A stretch of 64,000 bases of DNA from Thermotogota bacterium (GTDB lineage: Bacteria > Thermotogota > Thermotogae > Petrotogales > Petrotogaceae): the NCBI GenBank assembly GCA_029780115.1, contig JAKOZG010000004.1:62001-126000 (forward strand), read 5' to 3'. Made by a program: the position numbers and the translations under genes. The stretch's first letter is position 1, and each line of letters starts with the position of its first letter. Shown piece after piece: positions 55,516 to 64,000 of the stretch. The notes under the pieces were generated by a model, which was not told the origin of the DNA, searched no databases, and was given only the letters and a program-made list of their open reading frames with translations.

Positions 55516-55573
55516 GACTATTCCGCCTTCCATTATGAAACAGGCCCACTCTGTGGAAAAATTTGGTTTATGT

Positions 55574-56359
55574 TTATCGTTTAATGTTAGAAACGGTTCT
55601 TAGCATTTCATCTGCAGTTGTGATCGTTTTTGAATTTATATCGTAGGCTCTTTGAGCGATAATCATATCTACCATTTCTTTAACCACATCGACATTGGAT
55701 TTTTCTAAATAACCTTGTTGTAAGGAGCCAAAACCATCTTGTCCAGGAATACCTTCTACAGCATTACCAGAAGCTGGAGTTTCTATGTATAAATTATTAC
55801 CTACTGGCTTTAAACCTGAAGGATTTAAAAATCTTATTATGGTTATGTTTCCCACGTTTTGTATGCTTCCATCTCCAAGAACAACACTTACAATGCCATC
55901 AGGTGAAATATTGATCCCTACGGAATTTTCGGGAATTACTATGTTTGGAATTATCATAAGACCGTCACTAGTTGTAAGTCTTCCATTTGCATCGATCTTA
56001 AAAGAACCATCTCTTGTGTAAGCGATTCTTCCATCCTGCATTTGAACTTGGAAAAAACCGTCTCCCATAATAGCTAAATCAGTTGAATTATCCGTTGGTT
56101 CGATATTTCCTAAAGTAAAAATTCTTGTTGTTGAAGATAATCTGGTACCATGACCTACATATAATCCTGTAGGCAAAATAGATCCTTGTGCAGTGGGTGT
56201 ACCTGATTCCTTAACAGATGAATAAAGAAGGTCCTGAAATTCTGCCCTTTGTTTTTTGTAACCTGTAGTATCAACATTTGCTAAGTTATTAGAGATGATG
56301 TCTAATTTCCGCTGTTCTGCGTTCATTCCTGTTGCGGCACTATATAAGGATACCAACAT
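55574..56359 (-). CDS. flgG: Flagellar distal rod protein FlgG
   Basis: Main component of the distal rod. LYSAATGMNAEQRKLDIISNNLANVDTTGYKKQ starts it (rod consensus, motif NNLANVDTTGYKK), AIMGDGFFQVQMQDGR, GFGSLQQGYLEKSNVDVVKEM, and the coiled C-terminal TTADEMLRT. 261 residues is the standard FlgG length. ATG start behind GGAGGGAAG. Confidence 0.97.
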   Translation of the reverse strand: MLVSLYSAATGMNAEQRKLDIISNNLANVDTTGYKKQRAEFQDLLYSSVKESGTPTAQGSILPTGLYVGHGTRLSSTTRIFTLGNIEPTDNSTDLAIMGDGFFQVQMQDGRIAYTRDGSFKIDANGRLTTSDGLMIIPNIVIPENSVGINISPDGIVSVVLGDGSIQNVGNITIIRFLNPSGLKPVGNNLYIETPASGNAVEGIPGQDGFGSLQQGYLEKSNVDVVKEMVDMIIAQRAYDINSKTITTADEMLRTVSNIKR

Positions 56360-56416
56360 GTTCTTCCCTCCAGACTGTTTTGTGGAAGATAAATAATCTT
56401 ATGTCTTAAAGAATAT

Positions 56417-57139
56417 TTAAATTGAAGTAATTTCAACGAGTTTAGCGTTCAATGAATCTGTGGCACTTATTGCATGTTGAAGAATATCAAATTTCCGATT
56501 TGCCTCGATCATTTTTATCATTTCATTTAGAGCATTTACATTAGAACCTTCTAAATATCCCTGTTTTATTTTATATTCTTGTGGAGTGAGAGCTAACTCG
56601 AGACCGATAAAATAATTGTCACCATATTTTGTTATATTTTCTAAATTCACAATATTTAATCTTGCATCGGTTCCAGCAATACTCCCATCACTAAACACAA
56701 AAAAATCATCTATATCTACCACTATAGGATTGTTTTGATCATCTAACACAAGATCACCATTTTTCGTCACAAGAAACCCTTGATTATCAATTGTAAATTC
56801 ACCATTTCTGGTATAAAGAAAATTATCGTTTCTTTGAACTTTGAAAAAACCTTGTCCATGAATGGCAAAATCAAAGTTATTCTCAGTTTCATTCAATGGA
56901 CCTTGTTCTCTACTTAGAATAACGTCATCTAAAACAACAGAGCTAAAAATGTTTCCTATTGTCCTTCCACGAGCATCTTCATTTTGGTAAGCCCTTATTT
57001 CTTTTTCATAGTAACTTTTAAAGACGTTATAATCTTTTTTGTAGCCAACTGTATCTACGTTAGCCAAATTATTTGCTATTGAATCAAGTTCAGCAAGGGA
57101 ATTTAACATTCCAGCTGTGGCGGCATAAATACCTCTCAT
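56417..57139 (-). CDS. flgF: Flagellar proximal rod protein, FlgF-like
   Basis: 240-residue flagellar basal-body rod protein. IYAATAGMLNSLAELDSIANNLANVDTVGYKKD at the start (core NNLANVDTVGYKKD), FAIHGQGFFKVQRND, EYKIKQGYLEGSNVNALNEM near the C-terminus. Length and position before flgG favour FlgF; FlgG and FlgF are difficult to separate by eye. ATG start behind GGAGG. Confidence 0.9.
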   Translation of the reverse strand: MRGIYAATAGMLNSLAELDSIANNLANVDTVGYKKDYNVFKSYYEKEIRAYQNEDARGRTIGNIFSSVVLDDVILSREQGPLNETENNFDFAIHGQGFFKVQRNDNFLYTRNGEFTIDNQGFLVTKNGDLVLDDQNNPIVVDIDDFFVFSDGSIAGTDARLNIVNLENITKYGDNYFIGLELALTPQEYKIKQGYLEGSNVNALNEMIKMIEANRKFDILQHAISATDSLNAKLVEITSI

Positions 57140-57158
57140 ATCTTTTCTTCCTCCATTT

Positions 57159-58166
57159 TTAGAAACTAACTTGTACCCTGTTTAATAATTCTATGTTCTC
57201 TAGCAAAATTCCTGTCCCTTTAGCACAAGTTAGATGAGGATCTTCTGGAATGTGTGTTATTATGCCAGTTTGCTCACTTATTAATTTGTCTAAACCTCTT
57301 AACTTTGCAGTTCCTCCTACTACGATTAGACCGTTTCTCATTATATCTGCTGATAGTTCCGGAGGGGTTTTTTCTAAAATGCTTTTGATTTTATTAACAA
57401 TTTCATTCAACACAGGCCTTATTGCATTCAAGATATCATCAGAATTGATAATTATGGAAGCAGGTAAACCTGTTTTTAGGTTTTGCCCTTTAACTTCTGT
57501 TTCAAAAGTTTCTTCACTCGGATGTGCCTTGCCAATTTCTATTTTTAAACGTTCGGCTGTAGCTTCACCAATAAAAAATTTATATCGTCTTTTAATATAT
57601 TTTACTATCTCTTGATCCATAGCTTCTCCAGCCACTTTTATTGTTTGACTTAGTACACAACCTCCGAGGCTTAAAACCGCGATATCTGTAGTACCTCCTC
57701 CAATATCAATAACCATGTGTCCATTGGGTTCGGCAATGTCAATTTCGCTTCCAATCGCTGCTGCTAACGGCTCACTGATTAGAAAAACTTTTGCTGCTCC
57801 AATTCTCGAAGCAGCTTCTTTAACTGCTCTCCTTTCAACATCTGTGGTTAAAGCAGGAATACCTATTATTAAATTTGGTTTGTAGAAACTGAAGCTACGG
57901 GAGTTAGCTTTTTTTATAAAATACCTTAAAACTTCTTCTATTATGTTTGGATCGGCAATCACTCCGTCTTGTACAGGCCTTATTATTTGTATTTGATCGG
58001 GTGTTTTTCCGAGCATTTCTTTTGCTTCTTTTCCTATAGCTATCATATTTTTTTTGTTTTTGTCTATCGCAACTACTGATGGTTCTTCAATAATAATTCC
58101 TTTGCCTCTTTGGTAAACAACAAAAGTAGCGGTTCCTAAATCTATACCCAAATCAGACTTTGCCAT
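57159..58166 (-). CDS. mreB: Rod-shape actin MreB
   Basis: Cytoplasmic actin homologue organising cell-wall synthesis. LGIDLGTATFVVYQRGKGII (phosphate 1), LIIGIPALTTDVERRAVKEA, VIDIGGGTTDIAVLSLGG (phosphate 2) and GLIVVGGTAKLRGLDKLI (adenosine). 335 residues. ATG start behind CAGGAGG. It heads the flagellar rod/ring operon rather than an mreBCD cluster. Confidence 0.96.
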   Translation of the reverse strand: MAKSDLGIDLGTATFVVYQRGKGIIIEEPSVVAIDKNKKNMIAIGKEAKEMLGKTPDQIQIIRPVQDGVIADPNIIEEVLRYFIKKANSRSFSFYKPNLIIGIPALTTDVERRAVKEAASRIGAAKVFLISEPLAAAIGSEIDIAEPNGHMVIDIGGGTTDIAVLSLGGCVLSQTIKVAGEAMDQEIVKYIKRRYKFFIGEATAERLKIEIGKAHPSEETFETEVKGQNLKTGLPASIIINSDDILNAIRPVLNEIVNKIKSILEKTPPELSADIMRNGLIVVGGTAKLRGLDKLISEQTGIITHIPEDPHLTCAKGTGILLENIELLNRVQVSF

Positions 58167-58223
58167 AATTTACCTCCTGTCTTTTATTACTAATAAAATC
58201 TGATAAATAAAAATAAATAATTT

Positions 58224-58295
58224 TGTGCCTGGCGGGAATCGAACCCGCATCTTTGGATCCGGAGTCCAACGCTTTATCCTTTAGGCTACAGGCAC
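58224..58295 (-). tRNA. tRNA-Arg (anticodon CCG), CCA not encoded
   Basis: Minus strand: acceptor GTGCCTG/CAGGCAC, anticodon stem TTGGA/TCCAA with loop CTCCGGA (anticodon CCG), T-arm GCGGG-TTCGATT-CCCGC, discriminator A at 58224. The following bases are AAA rather than CCA, unlike the other three tRNAs in the window. Its first ten bases overlap the end of the ruvX coding region. Confidence 0.95.
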
Positions 58296-58975
58296 ATTAA
58301 TTTGGACAAAGGAAATAACGTCCTAATTTTCTTTTCATTTTCTTTAAGTGAGATTATTAATTCATAATCGTTTTGTAAATCCGAAGTTAGAGAAGTACTT
58401 TTAAGCCCTTGCTTGTAGTAAAACCAGAATATCCAAGGGTCTTGTGTAAATAAAGTTAAATTCTCATTTTTGGTTTTTTCTAGGATATTACTTATAGGAA
58501 CATCAACGATCAAAATATTATTATAAATAGATAAGTCACATTCTATTTTATAAATAGGTTTTTCGCGTAATTCCACAGCTATTTGAGGATTTTCTAGAAA
58601 AGTATTAAGAATCAAAACACTGCTGTTTTGATCTTTAACTTTTTTTATTTTTTTAAAAGGTACATTTCCTTTTAATTCATTATACAAAGATGAAGTTGTT
58701 AAGCGTTCATCTACTAAAAAAATTTGACATCCTGTTTTATTTTTTATACGCAAAGCTGTTTCAATTGTTAAAAAAGTTTGGTGTGAATATCTTCCAGATA
58801 AAGAAATTGGCAACCCAAACACAAGTATACTTCCGTTATTTAAATTTAAAGATTCTAAATATTCAGTTAATTCTTCAGATCTAACAGTATCCTTTGGTAA
58901 AGCTATTTTTAGTTTTTCGTCAGTAACTGCTATTCCACAAAAGGTAGTTCCGTAGTCAATACAGTATATTTTCAT
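58286..58975 (-). CDS. ruvX: RuvX/YqgF-family protein with C-terminal extension
   Basis: RNase H-fold protein related to RuvX, a putative Holliday-junction resolvase and 16S rRNA 5'-end maturation factor. MKIYCIDYGTTFCGIAV with the first acidic residue, VFGLPISLSGRYS, and VDERLTTSSLYNEL. The fold spans about residues 1-135; RuvX is normally about 140 residues, so the last 90 (from EKPIYKIEC to LSKLMCL) are an extension without recognisable motif. Its stop codon TAG lies within the first ten bases of tRNA-Arg. ATG start overlaps the preceding gene's stop as ATGA. Confidence 0.82.
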   Translation of the reverse strand: MKIYCIDYGTTFCGIAVTDEKLKIALPKDTVRSEELTEYLESLNLNNGSILVFGLPISLSGRYSHQTFLTIETALRIKNKTGCQIFLVDERLTTSSLYNELKGNVPFKKIKKVKDQNSSVLILNTFLENPQIAVELREKPIYKIECDLSIYNNILIVDVPISNILEKTKNENLTLFTQDPWIFWFYYKQGLKSTSLTSDLQNDYELIISLKENEKKIRTLFPLSKLMCL

Positions 58976-59244
58976 TTGGCTAAGAGTTCACCTACAATAT
59001 CTTTTTCTATTTTTATCAATTCATAATTTATGTTATTGGTATCCAATATGTGCTCAACGTCTAATTTATCTTTTGCTGAAACAACTATAATTGGTTCGCA
59101 GTTTTCTGAAAACTTTTCAGGGAACGGAAAAATTTTACAAAAAAACCGGTTTCTTATTAATAAATCTTTTACAATAAGTATTTCATAGTTTTGAACTATA
59201 ACTATCATATTAAGATCAAGAGTTGTTAACAGTTGTTTGTTCAA
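58972..59244 (-). CDS. Small DUF3343-like protein
   Basis: About 90 residues. VQNYEILIVKDLLIRNRFF followed by KIFPFPEKFSENCEPIIVV and LDVEHILDTNNIN recalls DUF3343 (putative Se/S carrier), in which a single Cys follows a PxPxxxS-type segment; the match is by eye and weak. TTG 59244 lies after GAGGTGTATAA and immediately follows the recJ stop. It overlaps ruvX by four bases, so recJ, this gene and ruvX form an operon. If the family assignment fails it is simply unknown. Confidence 0.55.
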   Translation of the reverse strand: MNKQLLTTLDLNMIVIVQNYEILIVKDLLIRNRFFCKIFPFPEKFSENCEPIIVVSAKDKLDVEHILDTNNINYELIKIEKDIVGELLAK

Positions 59245-59245
59245 A

Positions 59246-62200
59246 TTATACACCTCGTGCCCCGATTTTAGTGACATTTCCTTTTAAAAATTCAATAAAT
59301 TCTCTTGAATCAAAATTTTCATAAAAGTTAATAGAATTTTTTAGTATCCAACTATCTAATATGTTTTCTTTGAAATTTGATGTTTCACGTAGTTTTTTTA
59401 AATCAAAGCTACTAGTTATTTCAATATCATCATCATGAATTTTTATCAAATTGGCTTCTTGAAGAACTCCTAAAACAACAAAAGCTAAGTCACTTTCTCC
59501 CTTAAATAGAGTGTTAACAACACTATCAATTTCTGAATTGTTCGATTTAATGAAATCATAAGTTTTTTTCAAAATTTTAAAGGACGGATATTTTTTTGCA
59601 TAATCGTACATCATCCTAACTTTGAATTTTTTGTCATAGCCAAAAATTATCGAGATCTTTTGGTTTTTATTGGACCAACCAGAAACTAAATCTAAAAATT
59701 CTAAAGCTGTTTTTGGCACATCCAGAACTATTATGGTAGGAGGGTAACCCTTTGTTTCTAAAGCAAGACCATTATTAGAAAAAGAGGTCAAATAAAAATA
59801 TGCATATTCTCTTCTAAATTCTTCTCGCGCTAATATTTTTTCCCTATAGCTCATTGAGTGATTAAAAATTTTAATATTACCATCATTTATATTAAATTTT
59901 TTGTCCATCAACTTTATTAAAGATTTTTGTCTAGAAGATTCATTAAGAACTACAACACGACTGTTTCGGCTGTCAATATATTCTTTTATAATGTTTACAA
60001 CATTATTATTTTCTTTTATAACTTCAAAATTATTATTTGCTGATGAAGCTATGAGAATTTTAAAACCATAATTTTTTAAAAGCTCTTTCAGATTTTCATC
60101 ATATAAGGCACCAAACATGGTCACATTCTGCTTTGTAAGGATATGATTTCTAAATTCAATGAAATCTTTAACTTTTCTTATAACCGGATGAAATAAGGTA
60201 TAAAAAGGTTCGTCTATTATTATTTGGCAGTCCATAGAATCCAGGACGTGTAAATTCTTTAAGTATTCAGGAACTGTCAAAAAAAATACTTCAAATTTAG
60301 GTAGTACATTTGCGTTCATTGAATAATATTTATTCACAAAGAGCATATTTTCTGGTAAATAAGAAGAAACTATTTTATAAGAATGTTCTAATAAACTTTT
60401 TGTTCCCGATATTATCATTACTTTTTTATTGTTTTCTATACTTAACAAAATCTTTTTAATCAAAGACACATTTTTAAGTTTACTTGGTAAAAACATAACT
60501 ACTTTATTATTTAATAGGTTTTCTTTCAATACTTCTATCTGAGAAATTTTATCAAGTTCATCTTTCAAAATGGGGTTTAACAGCTTGTTCTCACTTGATT
60601 CTTCAAAGAGGGCATGTTCTTTAATGTTCATATCTTGAAGATAGAATTTTACATAACTGTTTTTAAGGTTATATGAATTTTCTATTCTAAAAGTTCCAAC
60701 TGCATCAACTAACAAATCTTTTCTTTTGTTCCAATTAAGATTTAACAAATTTATACCTAAATCATAACCTAAAACATCAACAATCAATGAATTATCATTT
60801 TTAAGAATACCATAAAAGTTTTGAGAACCATTACTGAAAAACTTTAAGTTTTCAATTTTTGCATTTCTTATTAAAAATAATGGTTCTGGGTTCATATAAC
60901 CAAAAGGTTCCAACTTTTCTAAGTCCTCAAACATGTTTGGAAATATGCAATCAATTTCCATATCTATTTCTAAATAATATGGGATTTCTTTTTTTCCATA
61001 AATTTCTTTGTAAGCAGTATTAACGGTTTTTCTTAGAGCTTCTATGTTTTTAGAATAACAGGAGAATCCCGCTGCTAACTTATGTCCACCGAATTCTTCT
61101 AGAAGATTTTCTTCGCTAACTTTGAGTAATAGTTCCATTAAATCAATTCCCTGAGGACTTCTTCCAGAACCTTTGCAGATATCTTTACTTTTAGAAATCA
61201 TTAATACTGGTTTATTAAATTGACTTGATAATTTAGAAGCAACTATTCCTAGGACTCCTAAATGCCAGTTTTCTCCACTAAGAACTAGTACATCGTCGTC
61301 TTTATATTCTGGATGTAAATCAAGTAAACTTAAAGCGTATAAATATATTTCTCTTTCAGTACTTTGCCGTCTTGAATTAAGTTTTAAAAGATCAGAAACT
61401 GCCTTATTGATTTTTTCCTCCTCATCTAAAGTTAACAGTTTGAAAGCAGCGTATGCATTAGCCATTCTACCAGCGGCGTTTATTTTTGGAGCTACTTTGT
61501 AAGCAATCGTTCTAGAGTTAATTTCTGAGTCGACTATTTTCAACTCGTTTAGTAGATAAGCAAGGCCTTTGGTAGGATTTGTTTTTAACTTTTCTATTCC
61601 TCTTTTTACAAAATATCTATTTTCAGATAGGATGGATACTATATCGGCGATAGTACCAACAGCTACGAGGTCAATATATTCAAACGGGTCTAATGATTCG
61701 TCAAAAGAACTAAAAAGCGCTTGAAGTAGTTTAAAAGTTACACCTACTCCCGCTAAATCTCTGAAAGGATATTTACAATCATTTCTTTTTGGATTTATGA
61801 TAGCGTCGGCATTTGGGAGTTCATCCTTAGGAATATGATGATCAGTAACGATTACTCTCATGCCTAAAGATTTAGCATAATCTATTTCCTTTAATGAGGT
61901 AGTTCCACAATCAACCGTTACTAGATTATTGTATCCTTTTGATTTTAATTCAAAAATCGCTTTTTCATTTAGACTGTATCCTTCATCTATTCTAGAAGGT
62001 ATATAAGATGTTACTTCAAAACCTAATTTTTTCATACCAAGATACAAAACCGCACAAGAGGTCACTCCATCAACATCGTAATCACCAAATATTGCTATCT
62101 TTTCCTTTTTTTGTTTGATGGTTTTTAATATTTCAACGGCTTTTGACATATCTTTCATTAAGAAAGGATCATAGGTATATTCTTCAGGATGGTTTAAAAA

Positions 62201-62359
62201 TATATCTGCTTCTTCGGGAGTCTCTATATTACGAGAAACCAACAGTTTACTTAAAAAGTCTGAAATTCCCAAAGAAAAAGATAGGTTTTTTGCGATCTTT
62301 TCCCTTTCTTTATAAAGAGGATCTTTTTGGTCCCAAAAAACCTTCCATTTTCCCTCCAT
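59246..62359 (-). CDS. recJ: RecJ single-strand exonuclease with long helicase-like C-terminus
   Basis: 5'-3' ssDNA exonuclease of the DHH family used in repair. Residues about 80-450 hold the DHH motifs IFGDYDVDGVTSCAVLY, VTVDCGTTS, VTDHHIPKDELP, INPKRNDCKYP and DLAGVGVTFKLLQ, with DHHA1 motif GRSPQGIDLMELL and EEFGGHKLAAGFS. The OB domain follows at about 470-590. The last about 430 residues resemble an SF2 helicase module, with IIIDEPF in the motif II position and VTMFGA in the motif III position, but the Walker A region lacks a GxGK(S/T). At 1037 residues it is much longer than E. coli RecJ (577). ATG 62359 has AAGGGAG nine bases upstream. Confidence 0.9.
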   Translation of the reverse strand: MEGKWKVFWDQKDPLYKEREKIAKNLSFSLGISDFLSKLLVSRNIETPEEADIFLNHPEEYTYDPFLMKDMSKAVEILKTIKQKKEKIAIFGDYDVDGVTSCAVLYLGMKKLGFEVTSYIPSRIDEGYSLNEKAIFELKSKGYNNLVTVDCGTTSLKEIDYAKSLGMRVIVTDHHIPKDELPNADAIINPKRNDCKYPFRDLAGVGVTFKLLQALFSSFDESLDPFEYIDLVAVGTIADIVSILSENRYFVKRGIEKLKTNPTKGLAYLLNELKIVDSEINSRTIAYKVAPKINAAGRMANAYAAFKLLTLDEEEKINKAVSDLLKLNSRRQSTEREIYLYALSLLDLHPEYKDDDVLVLSGENWHLGVLGIVASKLSSQFNKPVLMISKSKDICKGSGRSPQGIDLMELLLKVSEENLLEEFGGHKLAAGFSCYSKNIEALRKTVNTAYKEIYGKKEIPYYLEIDMEIDCIFPNMFEDLEKLEPFGYMNPEPLFLIRNAKIENLKFFSNGSQNFYGILKNDNSLIVDVLGYDLGINLLNLNWNKRKDLLVDAVGTFRIENSYNLKNSYVKFYLQDMNIKEHALFEESSENKLLNPILKDELDKISQIEVLKENLLNNKVVMFLPSKLKNVSLIKKILLSIENNKKVMIISGTKSLLEHSYKIVSSYLPENMLFVNKYYSMNANVLPKFEVFFLTVPEYLKNLHVLDSMDCQIIIDEPFYTLFHPVIRKVKDFIEFRNHILTKQNVTMFGALYDENLKELLKNYGFKILIASSANNNFEVIKENNNVVNIIKEYIDSRNSRVVVLNESSRQKSLIKLMDKKFNINDGNIKIFNHSMSYREKILAREEFRREYAYFYLTSFSNNGLALETKGYPPTIIVLDVPKTALEFLDLVSGWSNKNQKISIIFGYDKKFKVRMMYDYAKKYPSFKILKKTYDFIKSNNSEIDSVVNTLFKGESDLAFVVLGVLQEANLIKIHDDDIEITSSFDLKKLRETSNFKENILDSWILKNSINFYENFDSREFIEFLKGNVTKIGARGV

Positions 62360-62502
62360 ATTCAATTTCTCCCTTCTCTTTATTTTTTTCTTTATATATA
62401 TTATACCTTATTAGCTTTCCTAAACCAAAACATGTATATTAGGTTATATGTAAATGTAGTATAATTAACCTAGCTAACAAAGAAAAAGGAGATATTCATA
62501 AA

Positions 62503-63891
62503 GTGAGAAAAAGAATTTTGATAACATTGGTTTTATTTTTATTTGTTTCTCATGTATTAGGAGCAGTTTCAATAGATGATCTAATTAATCTTTCAAAAAA
62601 TCCTGGCACATTAGAAATATCGTGGGAGTATTTTGTAGAATATATAAAGGACAATCCCACAGACACCAAAATTTCAGAAGTGGGAGAATTGATATCTGCA
62701 AAAAGGTATTTGTACAATAAATATAAAGATTTTTACTTTGTAGATGCTGTTCTTTCTGAAGATCTCAAATCTTTTTGTATTAATCTAGGAGTATTAAGCG
62801 CGAATTTCCGTTTACCCAAAGAAGATACTGAAATGATTATTTATATTTTTCCTCAAATTCCTACTGTCATTGAAGAAATACTTGAAACAGGTATTTTTTC
62901 CGAACCATTTTATAAATATCTATATAAATTAGATGGCTTACGCGAGTTTTTAAGCGTGAATTCATACGAAAAATTCATAGAAAGTATTGTGGAAAATTCT
63001 GTTAAATTGCCGATTTTTTTCGACGAAGACATGAAAAATTTTATTTCAACATTTGTCCCCCAAAATAATTTTGCTCTATTTGAAGAAATTATTAATAAGT
63101 CAAGATATGTAGTAAATGAGGAAAATTATTTAGGCATATATAATCTTCTTTCCTTTTTAGAAGAAAATAATTTTTTAAAACAATCCTTAGTAGTTTATTC
63201 ACAACTTGATAAGTATTTTACAATAAAAAAGATGCTTACATCTCTTAACAACAGTGTTTTTTTTATAGAGAAACAAGAATTACCTTCTTTTATTTCACAG
63301 GTTTATGATGTTGGTATTGAACTTAAAGATATACAGATTGAGAAGAATCTTTTGTATAATATGTATTATTCATTATTAAGAACTTTGAATTCCAAATTAG
63401 ATGGTATTCAGGAACTTGTACCCATTGAGAAAAACTTTGAAAATTTGCAATTGGCCTTTAACAACGAGATAAACGGTGAAATATTAAAATTACAAAATAA
63501 CGTTATTAGAATTCAAAGTTACCCAACCTCTAAGGTAAGTGTAGATTCATCTTTATCTCAGCAGAAAACAAAAGCAGAAAATCAAGTTCGTGAAAATAAG
63601 TATGTTGCATTTATATATATTATTATTGGAATTGGAATTGCAACTTTGTTCATTTTTTTATACTTTGAATTATTTCCAACATATAATAAAATAAACTTTT
63701 TGTGCAATTTAAAGTTTGGTAAGTATGCGGTGCATTTAGCTGAAAAGTTGGTTATTAAAGATCCAGGAAATTATAAGAATTTTCTTGTACTAGCAAGATC
63801 CTATGAAGTATTAGGAGATTATGCAGCTTCCATAAATGCATATAAATCTGCTTTAAATTTAAAAAATAAAAATATATTCGATAAAAAATAA
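62503..63891 (+). CDS. Exported membrane-anchored protein with a cytoplasmic-type TPR tail
   Basis: Unrecognised 462-residue protein. Signal peptide (ILITLVLFLFVSHVLGA), a helical extracytoplasmic region of about 340 residues, a single transmembrane segment near residues 366-388 (AFIYIIIGIGIATLFIFLYF), and a C-terminal segment with one TPR-like repeat (KNFLVLARSYEVLGDYAASI, then NAYKSALNL). Predicted topology puts the TPR in the cytoplasm. GTG 62503 behind AAGGAGATATTCATAAA. The next gene begins 42 bp on and may share its transcript. Confidence 0.6.
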   Translation: MRKRILITLVLFLFVSHVLGAVSIDDLINLSKNPGTLEISWEYFVEYIKDNPTDTKISEVGELISAKRYLYNKYKDFYFVDAVLSEDLKSFCINLGVLSANFRLPKEDTEMIIYIFPQIPTVIEEILETGIFSEPFYKYLYKLDGLREFLSVNSYEKFIESIVENSVKLPIFFDEDMKNFISTFVPQNNFALFEEIINKSRYVVNEENYLGIYNLLSFLEENNFLKQSLVVYSQLDKYFTIKKMLTSLNNSVFFIEKQELPSFISQVYDVGIELKDIQIEKNLLYNMYYSLLRTLNSKLDGIQELVPIEKNFENLQLAFNNEINGEILKLQNNVIRIQSYPTSKVSVDSSLSQQKTKAENQVRENKYVAFIYIIIGIGIATLFIFLYFELFPTYNKINFLCNLKFGKYAVHLAEKLVIKDPGNYKNFLVLARSYEVLGDYAASINAYKSALNLKNKNIFDKK

Positions 63892-63932
63892 CTTTTAAAA
63901 AATAGATTTTTGATCTAAAGGAGATATTAAAT

Positions 63933-64000
63933 ATGAAAGAAGAAAATTTATTAATTTTATCTACGTCGTTGAGTGAAATGTTTGTCTTATTAAGGACCAA
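63933..64000 (+). CDS. Start of a gene cut by the window edge
   Basis: ATG 63933 lies behind AAGGAGAT and opens a frame that stays open to the end (22 codons, starting MKEENLLILSTSLSEM). Too short to identify. Orientation and spacing suggest an operon with the preceding TPR gene. Confidence 0.5.
   Translation, partial: MKEENLLILSTSLSEMFVLLRT

Overview
The window is AT-rich bacterial chromosome with dense, short operons and many GTG/TTG starts. It most likely comes from the Thermotogota, and within them a Petrotoga-like member of the Petrotogales. That is an inference from gene content: the ffh-rpsP-khpA-rimM-trmD-SPOUT methylase-rplS-lepB order, the mreB-flgF-flgG-flgA-flgH-flgI-flgJ order, a SufCBDSU operon, and fermentative genes (acetate kinase, pyruvate phosphate dikinase). 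No sequence comparison could be run. No rRNA, CRISPR array, insertion sequence or prophage was seen.

Layout: 1-5.7 kb holds an amidohydrolase, an ECF transporter S component, a manganese-type superoxide dismutase, a ComEC-like channel protein, tRNA-Leu(GAG) and an Xre regulator/membrane-protein pair with a clear operator. 5.8-10 kb carries UDP-GlcNAc 2-epimerase, a SYLF lipid-binding protein, aldolase and acetate kinase. 10-12 kb has the primary sigma factor and a PHP phosphoesterase. 12-13 kb lacks intact genes but contains a candidate small RNA and a clearly decayed nadC. 13-17 kb is the riboflavin operon ribD-ribE-ribBA-ribH plus a gamma carbonic anhydrase. 17-22.4 kb is the Fe-S assembly operon sufCBDSU, read leftward. 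22.4-29.9 kb is an accessory stretch: a lipoprotein/beta-barrel pair, a GLUG-repeat secreted protein, DJ-1, HIT, D-serine dehydratase and a secreted nuclease. 30-34.7 kb holds a lone 979-residue Eco57I/PglX-class DNA methyltransferase followed by two tandem copies of a YjdF-like membrane protein. 34.8-45 kb has galactose mutarotase, a P2A-type ATPase under a yybP-ykoY manganese riboswitch, GcvH, a phosphoesterase, PPDK, MetF and an acidic DUF1292-like protein. 45-52.7 kb is the SRP/ribosome/tRNA-modification operon plus rsmG and a LipM-like octanoyltransferase. 52.6-58.2 kb is the flagellar rod/ring cluster with mreB. 58.2-64 kb has tRNA-Arg, RuvX, a DUF3343-like protein, a long RecJ and a membrane-anchored TPR protein.

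How it fits together: carbon and energy flow (aldolase, PPDK, acetate kinase, mutarotase) is fermentative. Flavin and Fe-S biogenesis sit side by side and converge on one terminator. Manganese handling links the riboswitch-controlled exporter to a SOD with Mn-type active-site residues. LipM and GcvH could form an octanoyl/lipoyl pair although they are 12 kb apart. Loss of nadC suggests that NAD is made by salvage unless a second copy exists elsewhere.

The points most worth a second look are the C-rich small RNA candidate with possible anti-Shine-Dalgarno pairing, the nadC pseudogene, the Mn riboswitch-ATPase unit, the orphan methyltransferase with duplicated membrane genes, the tRNA-Arg that supplies the ruvX stop codon, and several genes whose best-placed start codon is not AUG, GUG or UUG.
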